From: UTCFX2 sp002050125
Lineage (GTDB): Bacteria; Chloroflexota; Anaerolineae; Anaerolineales; UBA4823
Reading direction: 5' to 3'
DNA length: 64,000 nucleotides
NCBI GenBank assembly: GCA_027494035.1
Contig: JAOSJQ010000001.1
Coordinates: forward strand, 2,976,001 to 3,040,000
The notes under the pieces are model-generated. The model saw only the letters and a list, made by a program, of their open reading frames with translations, searched no databases and was not told the origin of the DNA. Numbering within the stretch: the first letter of the stretch is position 1; each line of letters opens with the position of its first letter. The position numbers and the translations under genes were made by a program. Of the stretch, positions 8,338-17,646 are shown piece after piece.

Positions 8338-8895
8338 TCAGCTATTCAGCGCCAGCAGCAATTCAGGGTTCAGCGCCGGCAGCCGCTCGGTGTGGGCGGT
8401 GTAATCCGGCATCTGCCGCTCGTAAGGTTCTTGCATGAGCGGCGAGGAGATCAGATAATCGGCGGTCGCCCGGTCGCAGGCAACCGGGATGTTCCAGACC
8501 ACCGCGATGCGCAGCAGCGCCTTGACATCCGTGTCGTGGGGCTGGGGCGAGAGCGGATCCCAGAAAAAGATCAGCAGGTCGATCTCGCCCTGGGCGATGC
8601 GCGCCCCAATCTGCTGGTCGCCGCCGAGCGGTCCGCTCTGCAGGGTGGTGACGGAAACTTCGAGCGCTTCCGCCAGCATGCGCCCGGTCGTGCCAGTGGC
8701 ATAGAGCTGGTGCTGCGTCAGCAGCCCCTTGTTGAACTCCGCCCATTCGAGCAGATCGAGTTTTTTGTGGTCGTGCGCCACCAGGGCAATGCGTTTTTGC
8801 CGCGGTTGTTGATCCTCTGGGGCGTGGTATTCCGGGTCGGCGAGCCCCAGGCTCTCCTCCGGCGCATAAGCGATTTTGTATTCGTGCGTGTCCAT
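8338..8895 (-). CDS. mgsA: Methylglyoxal synthase
   Basis: MgsA converts dihydroxyacetone phosphate to methylglyoxal and phosphate, a bypass of lower glycolysis. The 185-residue protein shows the family motifs in order: IALVAHDHKK, ATGTTGRML (phosphate-binding), SGPLGGDQQIGA, IFFWDPLSPQPHDTDVKAL (catalytic Asp region) and VACDRATADYLISSPL. It has an N-terminal extension of about 40 residues before the conserved core, longer than the compact E. coli form. The start at 8895 follows AGGAGGT at four bases. The mRNA leader probably begins near 9040, downstream of a TATAAT at 9047-9052. Confidence 0.9.
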   Translation of the reverse strand: MDTHEYKIAYAPEESLGLADPEYHAPEDQQPRQKRIALVAHDHKKLDLLEWAEFNKGLLTQHQLYATGTTGRMLAEALEVSVTTLQSGPLGGDQQIGARIAQGEIDLLIFFWDPLSPQPHDTDVKALLRIAVVWNIPVACDRATADYLISSPLMQEPYERQMPDYTAHTERLPALNPELLLALNS

Positions 8896-9073
8896 ACGTA
8901 CCTCCTGATCCGCCGCCATCAGCATCCCCACGAGATGAGACCCAGACTGGGACAGCCTGGACGAAAACCCGGTTATTCACCTGGAATAATTGGGGGAAAG
9001 GGGGAGCCGGGCGTTGATCGCCCGTGTGGCGGAAAGATCGGGCGCAATTATAACGCCAAATCTGTAGAATAAT

Positions 9074-9102
9074 TTGGTTTTGGCGCGATTTATTGTTAGA
9101 AT
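9074..9102 (+). promoter_or_regulatory. Promoter of the GT-C membrane protein gene
   Basis: TTGGTT and TAGAAT are spaced by exactly 17 bases, with a TGT just before the -10 box. Transcription would start near 9109, which rules out translation starts at or before 9102 and supports ATG 9132. Confidence 0.6.
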
Positions 9103-9131
9103 TTGCTAAGCTCGGATCGAGGATGATGCCC

Positions 9132-10595
9132 ATGGAAAAGATCAATCATTACCTCTCATACCAATTTGCAGGCGGATTGACCAGAGCCCTGGCGTTACTG
9201 CTGGCATTGTGCTTGATCCCGTTTATCTTATTCTCGATCAAGCTGCTCTCAAACGAAGTCGCAAACTGGTTGTTTGCGCTGATCTTGCCTGTGCTCGTCT
9301 GGTTATTATTTTCATATCGAAAAGCACTGATCGAGATCCCCGAGCGGATTTATTTGATTGGTTTAGTGTTGATATTTGTGGTATCGCGCGCTGCCTGGAT
9401 CTTTATTATGCCCACGCTGCCAATCTCGGATTATGCTTTTTATTACAATATTGCTGCTAGAGTCGCTATCTTACGACCGTTTACAGATATCCCCTGGCGG
9501 GCTATAAATCTGAACGCGTACGGCTATCCGGTTTTTTTGGGGCTCTGGTTCAAAGTAACCTCTCAATCCCTGCTATCAGCCAAGCTGTTTAGCCTGTTTC
9601 TTGGCGCCGGTTCTTTGATGATGTTCTTTCGGATCAGCGGTTATTTTGGACCGGACATTGGGCGGATTGCGCCGCTGTTGTTTACTTTGTGGCCCGCTCA
9701 ACTGCTTTATTCCAGCGTTTTAGGCTCCGAACATTTGGGCATTTTTACGTTATTGTTTGCAGTCTGGCATCTTTTCAAGGCGCTGGATCCAGAGGACCGT
9801 AATAAATGGTCGGGCATCATCGCCGGTTTGTTCTTTGGGCTTACTTATCTAACCCGGACGGCATTGTCCGTGGTGCTTCTTTGGGGGCTGATTTGCGTGC
9901 TGCTTTCAGCAGTCGACTTAAAGAAGAAAATCTTTCAGATTGCTACCATCCTGGCGGCTTTTGTTGCGATAATTGGTTTGTTCTATGTTGCGATCCGACT
10001 GGTTTTTGGAGTTTTGCCGATTTCGAACAGTCTGATTACGCTTCTGATGGGGACTAACTACGAATCAATCGGATTTTATAATTCGGCGGATGCTGAGGAA
10101 TATTTTAAATTCGATACGGTTGAAGAAGCTAACGCATATGCCTGGCAGGTTGCAAAGGTCCGAATCGTTGATAATCCGGTTAAGTTCATCGGTCTGATGA
10201 TGAGAAAGACCCCTTGGATGTGGAGCAATGACGGCTTTGGTTATGGTTTTAGCACGAAGAAACTATCCAGCACGCCCCACTTCGCATCTACTGAATTCGG
10301 AAAAGCCGCGCTAGAAATGACTCCGCTCTATTTCCGAACCCTGGCGCTGGCGCTCAGCCTGCTGGGCTGCGCCAGAATCGCAGTAAAGAGATATGTCAAT
10401 CAGCACAATCTGTTCGTAATTGGCGCAATATTGTCAGGCGTCGCGCTGCATGCGGTGTTGGAGACCCAGCCGCGTTACCAAATGCCCTATACTCCTTTCT
10501 TGCTTATCCTGGCAGCGATAGGTTTCGCTGCATTGATTGACTTTACCGAAAAAAGCGCTCACCCTGACGTTGAGCGGGACGAGTTGGCTGGATGA
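9132..10595 (+). CDS. Polytopic GT-C-fold glycosyltransferase-like membrane protein (PMT/ArnT type)
   Basis: The protein has 487 residues and about 10-12 hydrophobic segments. After the second segment comes the extracytoplasmic loop with SDYAFYYNIAAR, an acidic motif in the position where GT-C enzymes of the PMT/ArnT type keep a catalytic Asp. It is followed by WRAINLNAYGYPVFLG and SSVLGSEHLGIF. Such enzymes move a sugar from a polyprenyl-phosphate carrier to an acceptor outside the membrane; donor and acceptor are unknown. Start 9132 has GAGG ten bases upstream. Codon use is clearly more AT-rich than in the flanking genes, which may point to horizontal acquisition. The stop overlaps the next gene by ATGA. 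Confidence 0.7.
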   Translation: MEKINHYLSYQFAGGLTRALALLLALCLIPFILFSIKLLSNEVANWLFALILPVLVWLLFSYRKALIEIPERIYLIGLVLIFVVSRAAWIFIMPTLPISDYAFYYNIAARVAILRPFTDIPWRAINLNAYGYPVFLGLWFKVTSQSLLSAKLFSLFLGAGSLMMFFRISGYFGPDIGRIAPLLFTLWPAQLLYSSVLGSEHLGIFTLLFAVWHLFKALDPEDRNKWSGIIAGLFFGLTYLTRTALSVVLLWGLICVLLSAVDLKKKIFQIATILAAFVAIIGLFYVAIRLVFGVLPISNSLITLLMGTNYESIGFYNSADAEEYFKFDTVEEANAYAWQVAKVRIVDNPVKFIGLMMRKTPWMWSNDGFGYGFSTKKLSSTPHFASTEFGKAALEMTPLYFRTLALALSLLGCARIAVKRYVNQHNLFVIGAILSGVALHAVLETQPRYQMPYTPFLLILAAIGFAALIDFTEKSAHPDVERDELAG

Positions 10596-11746
10596 GCCAA
10601 TTCTATGCCGCGTGTCCGCCGGGGCTTGAGGAATTGGTTGCGCAAGAGCTGCGCAGCCTGGGGTGCGCCGGGCTGAGCCCGCGCACGGGCGACCGCGACT
10701 CCGACTCGGAAGGCGGCGGCGTATCGGTTGAGGGGGATCTGGAGACGTTGTACCGGCTCAACCTGCATTTGCGCACTGCCAGCCGGGTGCTGGCGCGGCT
10801 GGGGGAGTTCTACGCGGCATCGTTTGCAGAGTTGCACCAGCAATCCAGCCGGCTGGAATGGGAGCGCTATCTGAACCCAGGCGGGGCGGTACGGTTGAAC
10901 GTCACCTGTCACAAATCGCGCTTGTATCACAGCGAGGCGGTGGCGGAGCGCGTACTCAAGGGGATCGCGCAGCGCCTCGGAAAAACGAGCCCGGCGCTGC
11001 GAGCGAACGAGCAGCCCGAGGCGCGCGCGCAGCTTGTGATCGTGCGGCTGGTGAAAGATCGCTGCACCATCAGCGTGGACGCGTCGGGCGAACTGCTGCA
11101 CCGGCGCGGTTACCGGCTGGCGGGCGCTAAAGCCCCCTTGCGTGAGAACCTGGCGGCGGCGCTGCTGCTGGCTTGCGGATGGGAAACCGGCGCGCCGCTG
11201 CTCGATCCGTTTTGCGGCTCCGGCACGATTGCGATCGAAGCGGCGCTGCTGGCAGGCGGGATTCCGCCCGGTCGAAACCGCCGGTTTGCGTTTATGGACT
11301 GGCGCGATTATGACGCTGCCCTCTGGGAGCGCGTTCGGCAAAGCAGCCTGGATGAGCACACGCCGGTCACCGCGCGGATTCAAGCGTCCGACCGGGACGC
11401 CGGGGCGGTGCAAACCGCGCGCGAAAACGCCCGGCGGGCGGGGGTTTTAGACGTAATCGAATTCAGCCAGCGGGCGCTCTCGGCGGTCGAGCCGCCGGCG
11501 GGACCCGGCTGGGTGGTCACCAACCCGCCGTTTGGCGTGCGGGTCAGCCAGCGCAAGGATTTGCGCAATTTATACGCCCAACTGGGCAACGTGCTGCGCC
11601 GGCGCTGCCCGGGCTGGCAGGCGGCGGTGCTGGGCAACGACCCGCGCCTGTTCAGTCAGATCGGTTTCCCGCTGAAGACAGCGCTGGCGACCCAGAGCGG
11701 GGGTCTCAACGTGCAGCTTCGTATAGGCAAGGCGCCGGAAGCCTGA
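10592..11746 (+). CDS. THUMP-domain class I SAM methyltransferase (RlmL/TrmN-like)
   Basis: The protein has 384 residues. The N-terminal half is THUMP-like, beginning FYAACPPGLEELVAQEL and ending around residue 170. The C-terminal half is a UPF0020 methyltransferase with LLDPFCGSGTIAIEAA (SAM-binding loop, near 208-223) and VTNPPFG (catalytic NPPF/Y motif near 310). These enzymes methylate an exocyclic amine of guanine or adenine in 23S rRNA or tRNA. The length fits YpsC/RlmL N-terminal or Trm14-type proteins, and rRNA against tRNA cannot be settled by eye. It overlaps the membrane glycosyltransferase gene by four bases, with no obvious functional link. Confidence 0.8.
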   Translation: MSQFYAACPPGLEELVAQELRSLGCAGLSPRTGDRDSDSEGGGVSVEGDLETLYRLNLHLRTASRVLARLGEFYAASFAELHQQSSRLEWERYLNPGGAVRLNVTCHKSRLYHSEAVAERVLKGIAQRLGKTSPALRANEQPEARAQLVIVRLVKDRCTISVDASGELLHRRGYRLAGAKAPLRENLAAALLLACGWETGAPLLDPFCGSGTIAIEAALLAGGIPPGRNRRFAFMDWRDYDAALWERVRQSSLDEHTPVTARIQASDRDAGAVQTARENARRAGVLDVIEFSQRALSAVEPPAGPGWVVTNPPFGVRVSQRKDLRNLYAQLGNVLRRRCPGWQAAVLGNDPRLFSQIGFPLKTALATQSGGLNVQLRIGKAPEA

Positions 11747-11779
11747 AGCGTTGAATCTTGGGTTACAATTCCCCCCAAT

Positions 11780-13352
11780 GTGAAGAAGCCGTTGCTCTTT
11801 GCGTTGACTCTGATGCTGGCGCTGACCGCCTGTCAGCCGAACCTCGCTGCGCCGCGCCCGCAGGCGACCCACACCGCTGACTCCGCGCCGCCGCCGGCTG
11901 CGCTGCCAACCCAACCGCCGGCGCCGTCGCCAACCGCCCTCCCGACCCGCGCTGAGCAGCCGAAACCCACCCCCAACCGTTCCACTAGAATCGCCGCTGG
12001 CTTTGCCCAAACCGCCCGAGCCGCGCCCAAAATACGCCCTCGAAGCCTGGCTGGATTACGCGCAGCACCGCTTGCGGGTCGTCGAGCGGGTGGATTATCC
12101 CAACACCGCCGGCGCACGGCTGACCGCGCTGACGCTGGTGGTCGAGCCGCTGCGCAACCCGGGCGTCTTTCAGCTTGGGCGCATCTTCGACGCCGAGGGG
12201 CAGCGGGTGACCAATTATCGCTTCGAGGACTTGAAACTGGCGCTGCCGTTGACCGCGCCGCTCGACCCCGGCGAATGGGCGGTTTTCACGCTGGAATACG
12301 CGCTGCAACTGCCCAGTTTGGGCGGCTTGCCGCACAGCCGCCCGCAGCCCCTCAGCTACAACGAACTGCAAGCCAACTTTGGCGATTGGTATCCGTACAT
12401 CCCGCCCTACAGCCCGGCTGAGGGGTGGCTGGCGCACCCGGCTGCGGCGGTGGGCGAGCATCTGGTGTACGACCCGGCGGATTTCGAGGTTACGCTGCAC
12501 CTGGAAGGGGCGCAAACCGCTCTGGTGATCGCTGCCTCGGCGCAGCCGGACGAAACAGGAGACGGCTGGCAACGGTTCGAGCAGCGCGCCGCGCGCAGTT
12601 TTGCCTGGTCAGCCAGCCCGTATTACCAGACGCTCACGCAGACCGTGCAGCTGGCGGAGGGGCGCGAGGCAGTTGCGCTGAGCTACTCCTTCCCCTATCA
12701 TCGCCAGGCGGGCGAAAGCCTGCTGCGCACGCTGGTCGAGGCGCTTACCCTGTATTCGGAGTTGTTTGGGGTCTATCCGCGCGCGGCGCTGACGGCGGTG
12801 CAAGCCGATTTTCTGGATGGGATGGAGTACGACGGGCTGTTCTTCCTGAGCACCGACTTCTACAACTGGCACAAGGACACCCCGGAGGATTTTCTCACCG
12901 CGCTGGGCGCGCACGAGACTTCTCACATGTGGTGGCTGGGTCTGGTGGGGAGCGATCAGGCGCGCGAGCCCTGGCTGGACGAGGCGCTTGCAACTTACAG
13001 CGAGCGGTTGTACTATGAGCGTTATTATCCTGCGGCGCTTGATTGGTGGTGGACCTGGCGGGTGAATTACTACGAACCTTCCGGTCCGATCGACATCCAG
13101 ATCTACGACTTGCTCGCCGCGCCGCAGCAATGGCGGCTGTACCGCGACCCGGTGTATTTGGGCGGGGCGCTGTTTTTGGAAGAGCTGCGTCAATGGATGG
13201 GCGATGAGGGTTTTTTTGCCGCGCTGAAAGAATATGCGCGGCGTTACGCTTACCGGCAGGCGGACGGCGCGGGCTTCCTGGAGATCATGCGCCAGCATTC
13301 CAGCCAGGACCCCGCGCCGGTGATCGAGAAGTATTTCAAGTATTTGCGCTAA
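11780..13352 (+). CDS. M1-family (gluzincin) peptidase lipoprotein, frameshifted near 11972
   Basis: The N-terminus, from GTG, is a lipoprotein signal ending ALTACQ followed by a Pro/Thr/Ala-rich linker. A C5 run at 11970-11974 carries one extra base. Removing it joins the linker to PTPTVPLESPLALPKPP and then to the peptidase. The catalytic core contains GAHETSHMWWLG (HExxH zinc site) and WLDEALATYSERL, which brings the third zinc ligand Glu. This is an M1-type aminopeptidase-like metalloprotease tethered outside the membrane. The corrected length is about 523 residues. A TACAAT box at 11764-11769 lies ten bases before the GTG and no Shine-Dalgarno is visible, suggesting an almost leaderless mRNA. 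Confidence 0.8.
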
Positions 13353-13407
13353 GACAGGGGGTTGAATAAAGCCTTCGCCTATCACGAAAAGCGCGCTAAA
13401 TCTGCAT

Positions 13408-13413
13408 TACAAT
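13408..13413 (+). promoter_or_regulatory. TACAAT -10 box, probable leaderless start of the GAF kinase
   Basis: TACAAT ends eight bases before the ATG at 13422, where transcription itself would begin. No ribosome-binding site precedes that ATG. The box therefore argues for 13422 as the start rather than an in-frame TTG about 60 bases upstream. Confidence 0.5.
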
Positions 13414-13421
13414 TGTCAGAT

Positions 13422-16400
13422 ATGGCTGCATCAGACCACGCGGTGATTATCCTGGAGGGCGAGCGCGTCGCATACGCGTCGCCGCGCGCCGCCAATTTGC
13501 TCGCCAGCAGCCCGGAGGCGCTGCTCGAAGCGCCGCTCGACCGGATCCTGTTGGCTTTCTCGCCTTCCGACGCCCGCCGGATCAAGCGGTTAGTGCGCAG
13601 CGTAGCGCAGGGCGAAGGGGGTGTGGCGCAAGAGGGCGGTCTGTGTTTGCAGTTGGAGGAGCGCGCCCCGGTTTGGATCGATTTGGTGATCAGCCGCACG
13701 CTGTATCAGGAACGCCCCGCGGCGCAGATGATCTGGCTCGAGCGCGGCTTGCCATTGGCTGACGAAGACGAACTGCGCCAGGGCATCTGGCGGCTGCAAA
13801 TCCTGCACGAGATCGAACACGCCATCCTTTCATCCGAGGGAGAAGCCGAGGCGGCGGAGGCGGCTTTGCGGCACATCTCGCACCTGTTGCCGGACTACCA
13901 GGCGAGCGCGGTCTATCTGCTTGGCGAAAACGCCGGCAGCGCCGAGCTGATCGCGGCGGATGGCAAGTTATTTCAACCGGGCGGGCTGGAGCGCCAGGCG
14001 GCGTCTTTTATCCCCGAACTAGACGGGGAGATCCTCTTGTTTTCGCAGGGCGTGCCGCAGATCATCCAGGATCTGGCGCGACTGGAGACGCCGACCGGGG
14101 CGCAGCGCAGCCTGCTGGCGCACGGTGTGCGCGCCTGTTTGTGCGTGCCGCTGCGCTGGGAAAACCAGCTCAAGGGCGGCTTGAGCCTGTATACGGCGGC
14201 GCCGGCGGGGTTTTCAGCCGAGCGGGTGCAGGTGATGCAAGAAATCGCCAACCTGCTGGCGGTCGCCTTTCAGCAGGCGCAGTTAAAAGCCTCCGAACGC
14301 CGCCGCCGCCGCGAGGCGGAAGCGATGCGCGATGTGATGTCGGCGCTGGCGGCTGCCGGCGACCTTAAGCAAACACTCCAGGCGATCCTGGTGAACCTGC
14401 ACACGGTGATCGAATACGACCACGCCAGCCTTTACCTGGTCGAAGAGAACGAACGCTTTGTGTTTAGCGAACGGGAAATCCAGGTGCAGCGCTCGGTAGG
14501 ACGGGCGTTTCACGAGCAGAACCCGCTCATCGACGCGATGCGCCAATCGCGCCAGCCGCTGCAGATCGGCGACATCCAGGGCGACGCGCGCTTCGAGGGC
14601 TGGCTCGAAGTGGAGACCGTGCGCGGCTGGCTGGGCGCTCCGTTGTTTGTTGCCGATGAGATGATCGGTTTCATCTCGCTGGGTTCGCTCACGCCGAACT
14701 CTTTTAGCCAGGCGGACGCAGAACGGCTGGCGGATTTCTCCGACCAGGTCGCCCAGGTGATCGACCGCGCCTGGCAAGCCGAGCAGAGCCAGCGGCGCAC
14801 CGAAGAGCTGGACGTGCTTTCCTCGGTGACGCTGGCGCTGGGTCAAGCCGAGGCGGATGAAAACCCGCTCGCCGCGGTGCTCGATCAGATCGCCCGCTTC
14901 TCGGGCGCGCGCGACGGGGCGTTTCTTTCCCCCGACCGGCTAGAGACCGCGCTGGTCGTGCGTGCAAGCCTGGACGAGGGCGCGCTGGGCTTGAGCTTCC
15001 CGGCGCAATGGGGTCCGCTTTGGGAGGTGTATGTCAACGGCGAGACCAACGTGATCGAGGATTTCCCGCAAACTCTGTCCAGCTCACAGAAGAAGGAACT
15101 GAAGAAGATCTTTCGTCACGCCCGGTCCGCTTTGCTGGTTCCGGTGCGAGCTGGCGCGAATACCTTTGGAGTGTTGGGGTTTGGGTTTGCGGGCAAGCGC
15201 CAGATCTCGGCGGAGGACGTGCGGTTGTGCCGCGCGGTGGCAGACATCGCCGCCGCCTCGCTGCGGCGTTCGGTCTTATTGGAGTCGCTGGAAAAGCAGG
15301 TGGAAGTCCGCACGCAGCATTTGGAGACGCTGTACGATATCAACGCGATTGCCAGCGAGCCGCTGGCGCTGAACGACGTCCTGGAACAGGTGCTAAAGAT
15401 CACGCTCGAAACGCTGCACGGGCACGCCGGCGCGATTCACTTCATGAACGGACGGCAGCAAGCTTTTACGCTGGCAGTGCAATCCAACCTGACACCCGAA
15501 CTGGCTGAAGAACTCACTGCTTTGCCGGCGGCGCAGAATTTTTGGAGGCGCCTGGCGGACTCCACCAGCCCGATCGTTATCAACGACACCGGCAGCGAAG
15601 CCAACCTGCCCGAGGCGTTCGCCCGGCTTTACGAAAAGGGACACCGGGCGTTCATCGGCGCCCCGATTCGCGCTAAAGGTCAGGCGCTGGGGCTGCTCAG
15701 CCTGTTCGACCGTTCGATCCTGAACTACACCATCGAAGACATCAGCTTGTTTATGATTATTTCTGACCAGATCGGCAGTCTGATCGAACGCTCGCGGCTG
15801 GTAAAGCAAGCTGAGATCGCCGCGGTGGTGCAGGAGCGCCAGCGGCTGGCGCGCGAGCTGCACGATTCCGTCACGCAGCTCCTGTACAGCCAGGTGCTGT
15901 TTTCGAGCGCGGGGCTGAACGTGCTCGGGCAAGCCAATTTACAGGCGCTCAAAGACCACTTGGAACGCATCAACCAAGCGGCGCTCCAGGCGTTGAAAGA
16001 GATGCGCCTGCTGGTTTACCAGTTGCGCCCGGCGGATTACCTGGACGAGGGGCTGGCAGGCGCGCTGCGCCGCCGCCTGGATTCGGTCGAAAAGCGCACC
16101 GGCATGACCGCGCAGCTCAACGTGGAAGGCGCGCTGAGCCTGGATGAAGCGGTCGAGATGGCGTTGTATCGCATCGCCGAGGAGGCTTTGAACAATATCT
16201 TGAAGCATTCGGAAGCTGCGCGGGTTACGGTCACGCTGCGCGCCTCCGCCAACACCGTGGAATTGGAAATTGCCGATGACGGGGTTGGTTTCGACCCAGC
16301 CGCCGCCCAAAAAGCGGGCGGGATGGGGCTGGGGAATATGATCGAGCGGGCTGCCGCGTTGGGCGGGCAGATCCAGATCCTTTCCGAACCTGGGAAAGGC

Positions 16401-16436
16401 GCATGTATTCGGGTGATAATCGAGGTGCCAGTATGA
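13422..16436 (+). CDS. Multi-GAF sensor histidine kinase (NarX/LiaS-type HisKA_3)
   Basis: The protein has about 1004 residues and no membrane segments, so it is a cytoplasmic sensor. A PAS-like region (about 1-100) precedes four GAF-like modules spread over about 130-800. The dimerisation/phosphoacceptor helix is QERQRLARELHDSVTQLLYS, with the phosphorylated His in ELHDS. It is followed by a HATPase_c domain with EEALNNILKHS (N box), DDGVGFD (G1) and GGMGLGNMIERA (G2). This HisKA_3 type pairs with NarL/LuxR regulators, and exactly such a regulator overlaps its stop codon by four bases. The ligand is unknown; several GAFs suggest integration of small-molecule, redox or light cues. Confidence 0.9.
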   Translation: MAASDHAVIILEGERVAYASPRAANLLASSPEALLEAPLDRILLAFSPSDARRIKRLVRSVAQGEGGVAQEGGLCLQLEERAPVWIDLVISRTLYQERPAAQMIWLERGLPLADEDELRQGIWRLQILHEIEHAILSSEGEAEAAEAALRHISHLLPDYQASAVYLLGENAGSAELIAADGKLFQPGGLERQAASFIPELDGEILLFSQGVPQIIQDLARLETPTGAQRSLLAHGVRACLCVPLRWENQLKGGLSLYTAAPAGFSAERVQVMQEIANLLAVAFQQAQLKASERRRRREAEAMRDVMSALAAAGDLKQTLQAILVNLHTVIEYDHASLYLVEENERFVFSEREIQVQRSVGRAFHEQNPLIDAMRQSRQPLQIGDIQGDARFEGWLEVETVRGWLGAPLFVADEMIGFISLGSLTPNSFSQADAERLADFSDQVAQVIDRAWQAEQSQRRTEELDVLSSVTLALGQAEADENPLAAVLDQIARFSGARDGAFLSPDRLETALVVRASLDEGALGLSFPAQWGPLWEVYVNGETNVIEDFPQTLSSSQKKELKKIFRHARSALLVPVRAGANTFGVLGFGFAGKRQISAEDVRLCRAVADIAAASLRRSVLLESLEKQVEVRTQHLETLYDINAIASEPLALNDVLEQVLKITLETLHGHAGAIHFMNGRQQAFTLAVQSNLTPELAEELTALPAAQNFWRRLADSTSPIVINDTGSEANLPEAFARLYEKGHRAFIGAPIRAKGQALGLLSLFDRSILNYTIEDISLFMIISDQIGSLIERSRLVKQAEIAAVVQERQRLARELHDSVTQLLYSQVLFSSAGLNVLGQANLQALKDHLERINQAALQALKEMRLLVYQLRPADYLDEGLAGALRRRLDSVEKRTGMTAQLNVEGALSLDEAVEMALYRIAEEALNNILKHSEAARVTVTLRASANTVELEIADDGVGFDPAAAQKAGGMGLGNMIERAAALGGQIQILSEPGKGACIRVIIEVPV

Positions 16437-17098
16437 ATCGAATTATCAGCATTTTGATTGTGGATGATCACACGGTTGTCCGAGACGGGTTAAACGCCCT
16501 GCTTGCGGCGGAGCCGGAGATGAAGGTGGTGGGGGCGTGCGGCGACGGACAGACCGCGGTGCAACTGGCAGACGAACTGCGCCCGGATGTCATTCTGCTC
16601 GACCTGGTGATGCCAAAAATGGACGGCGTGCAAGCCACGCTGGAGATCAAGAAGGTTTTCCCGGCGGCGCGCATCCTGGTTCTGACCAGTTTTGCCGAGA
16701 ACCACCAGGTCTTCTCCGCCATCAAAGCCGGGGCGATGGGGTATCTAATGAAGGATACTTCGGCGGGCGAACTGATCCAGGCGATCCACGACACCTACGC
16801 CAACCGTCCGGCGCTGGGACCCGACATCGCGCGCAAACTCTTGATGGACATCCAAAACGAAGAGGGCGGAGCGATTGGCGGCAGCGCGCTGACCGACCGC
16901 GAAATCGAGATTTTGCAGCACATGGCGCTCGGCATGACCAACCAGGAAATCGCCGACAAGCTGTTTCTTAGCGAACGCACCGTGCGCACTCACGTGACCA
17001 ACATCCTGGCGAAGCTGGGGCTTTCGAACCGCACCCAGGCGGTGCTGTTTGCGCTGCGGGCGGGCATCGCGCATATCGATTACACGCGCGAAGATTGA
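16433..17098 (+). CDS. NarL/FixJ-family response regulator
   Basis: The protein has 221 residues. The receiver domain carries the acidic pair in IVDDHTVVRDGL, the phosphoacceptor Asp in VILLDLVMPKMDG and the conserved Lys in MGYLMKDTSAGEL. The C-terminal LuxR-type helix-turn-helix contains LTDREIEILQHMALG and TVRTHVTNILAKLGLSNRTQA. The start overlaps the kinase stop (ATGA), so the two form a two-component system. A rho-independent terminator follows, ending the operon. Target genes are not evident; no regulator-binding repeat was recognised. Confidence 0.92.
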   Translation: MNRIISILIVDDHTVVRDGLNALLAAEPEMKVVGACGDGQTAVQLADELRPDVILLDLVMPKMDGVQATLEIKKVFPAARILVLTSFAENHQVFSAIKAGAMGYLMKDTSAGELIQAIHDTYANRPALGPDIARKLLMDIQNEEGGAIGGSALTDREIEILQHMALGMTNQEIADKLFLSERTVRTHVTNILAKLGLSNRTQAVLFALRAGIAHIDYTRED

Positions 17099-17154
17099 GC
17101 GCAACTGCGCCGGTGAGTATCTGAAATAAAAATCAGAACAAAAAACGAAATAAA

Positions 17155-17182
17155 AAACAGGATGGGTTTGCCATCCTGTTTT
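17155..17182. terminator. Rho-independent terminator
   Basis: The stem AAACAGGATGG/CCATCCTGTTT has a GTTTG loop, A-rich on the left and T-rich on the right. It lies between the convergent response regulator and cold-shock genes and can serve both. Confidence 0.85.
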
Positions 17183-17206
17183 CTTTGATCGGTTTGGATC
17201 TAGAGA

Positions 17207-17417
17207 CTAGATCGCCCGAACGTCCTGAGCCTGGGGGCCTTTTTGACCTTGCGCGACGGTGAACTCAACCCGCTGACCTTCGTCCAGGTTTCGGTAGCCA
17301 TCGCCCAGGATTGAACTGAAGTGGACGAAGATGTCTCCGCCCGCGTCGCGCTTCGATGAAGCCGTAGCCCTTCGAGCCGTTGAACCACTTAACGACGCCT
17401 TGTTCTTTTTCGGACAT
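17207..17417 (-). CDS. csp: Cold-shock domain protein, frameshifted near 17353
   Basis: This is a CspA-type single-strand nucleic acid-binding protein. It opens with GVVKWFNGSKGYGFIE (RNP1 region). After removal of one extra base near 17353 it continues RDAGGDIFVHFSSI (RNP2) and ends VEFTVAQGQKGPQAQDV. The corrected length is exactly 69 residues, as expected for a Csp. The start ATG follows AAGGAG. The promoter (TATAAT at 17516-17521) leaves a leader of about 90 bases, in keeping with leader-mediated control in many csp mRNAs, though no specific structure was identified. The single-base break in so small and conserved a protein is more likely a sequence error than a mutation. Confidence 0.9.
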
Positions 17418-17515
17418 GGAATGGAACTCCTTTCTACAAAATTGTGCGATTGTTATCCAGGGTTCCAAACCTAAATCTGTGATCTAGCTTAGAACTTCTG
17501 TATACAAGCGGCGAG

Positions 17516-17521
17516 ATTATA
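17516..17521 (-). promoter_or_regulatory. Extended -10 promoter of the cold-shock gene
   Basis: On the minus strand the sequence reads TGGTATAAT, an extended -10 box. It lies upstream of a 5' leader of about 90 bases that ends in AAGGAG and the csp ATG. Confidence 0.55.
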
Positions 17522-17623
17522 CCACGAATTTGAATTAGAAAATATTAATTTTCAGAATGTCAACCGAATTTGACATATTCGATGTTGAGGCGGGTTTGCG
17601 GCGGCGGTTCGGCGTTTCAAGGA

Positions 17624-17629
17624 TATAAT
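17624..17629 (+). promoter_or_regulatory. -10 box of rarA
   Basis: TATAAT lies 17 bases before the rarA ATG. The mRNA leader would be only about ten bases, with GACGAG as the only purine-rich stretch in it. No convincing -35 element was found. Confidence 0.45.
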
Positions 17630-17646
17630 CATCTGACGAGTGCGAA

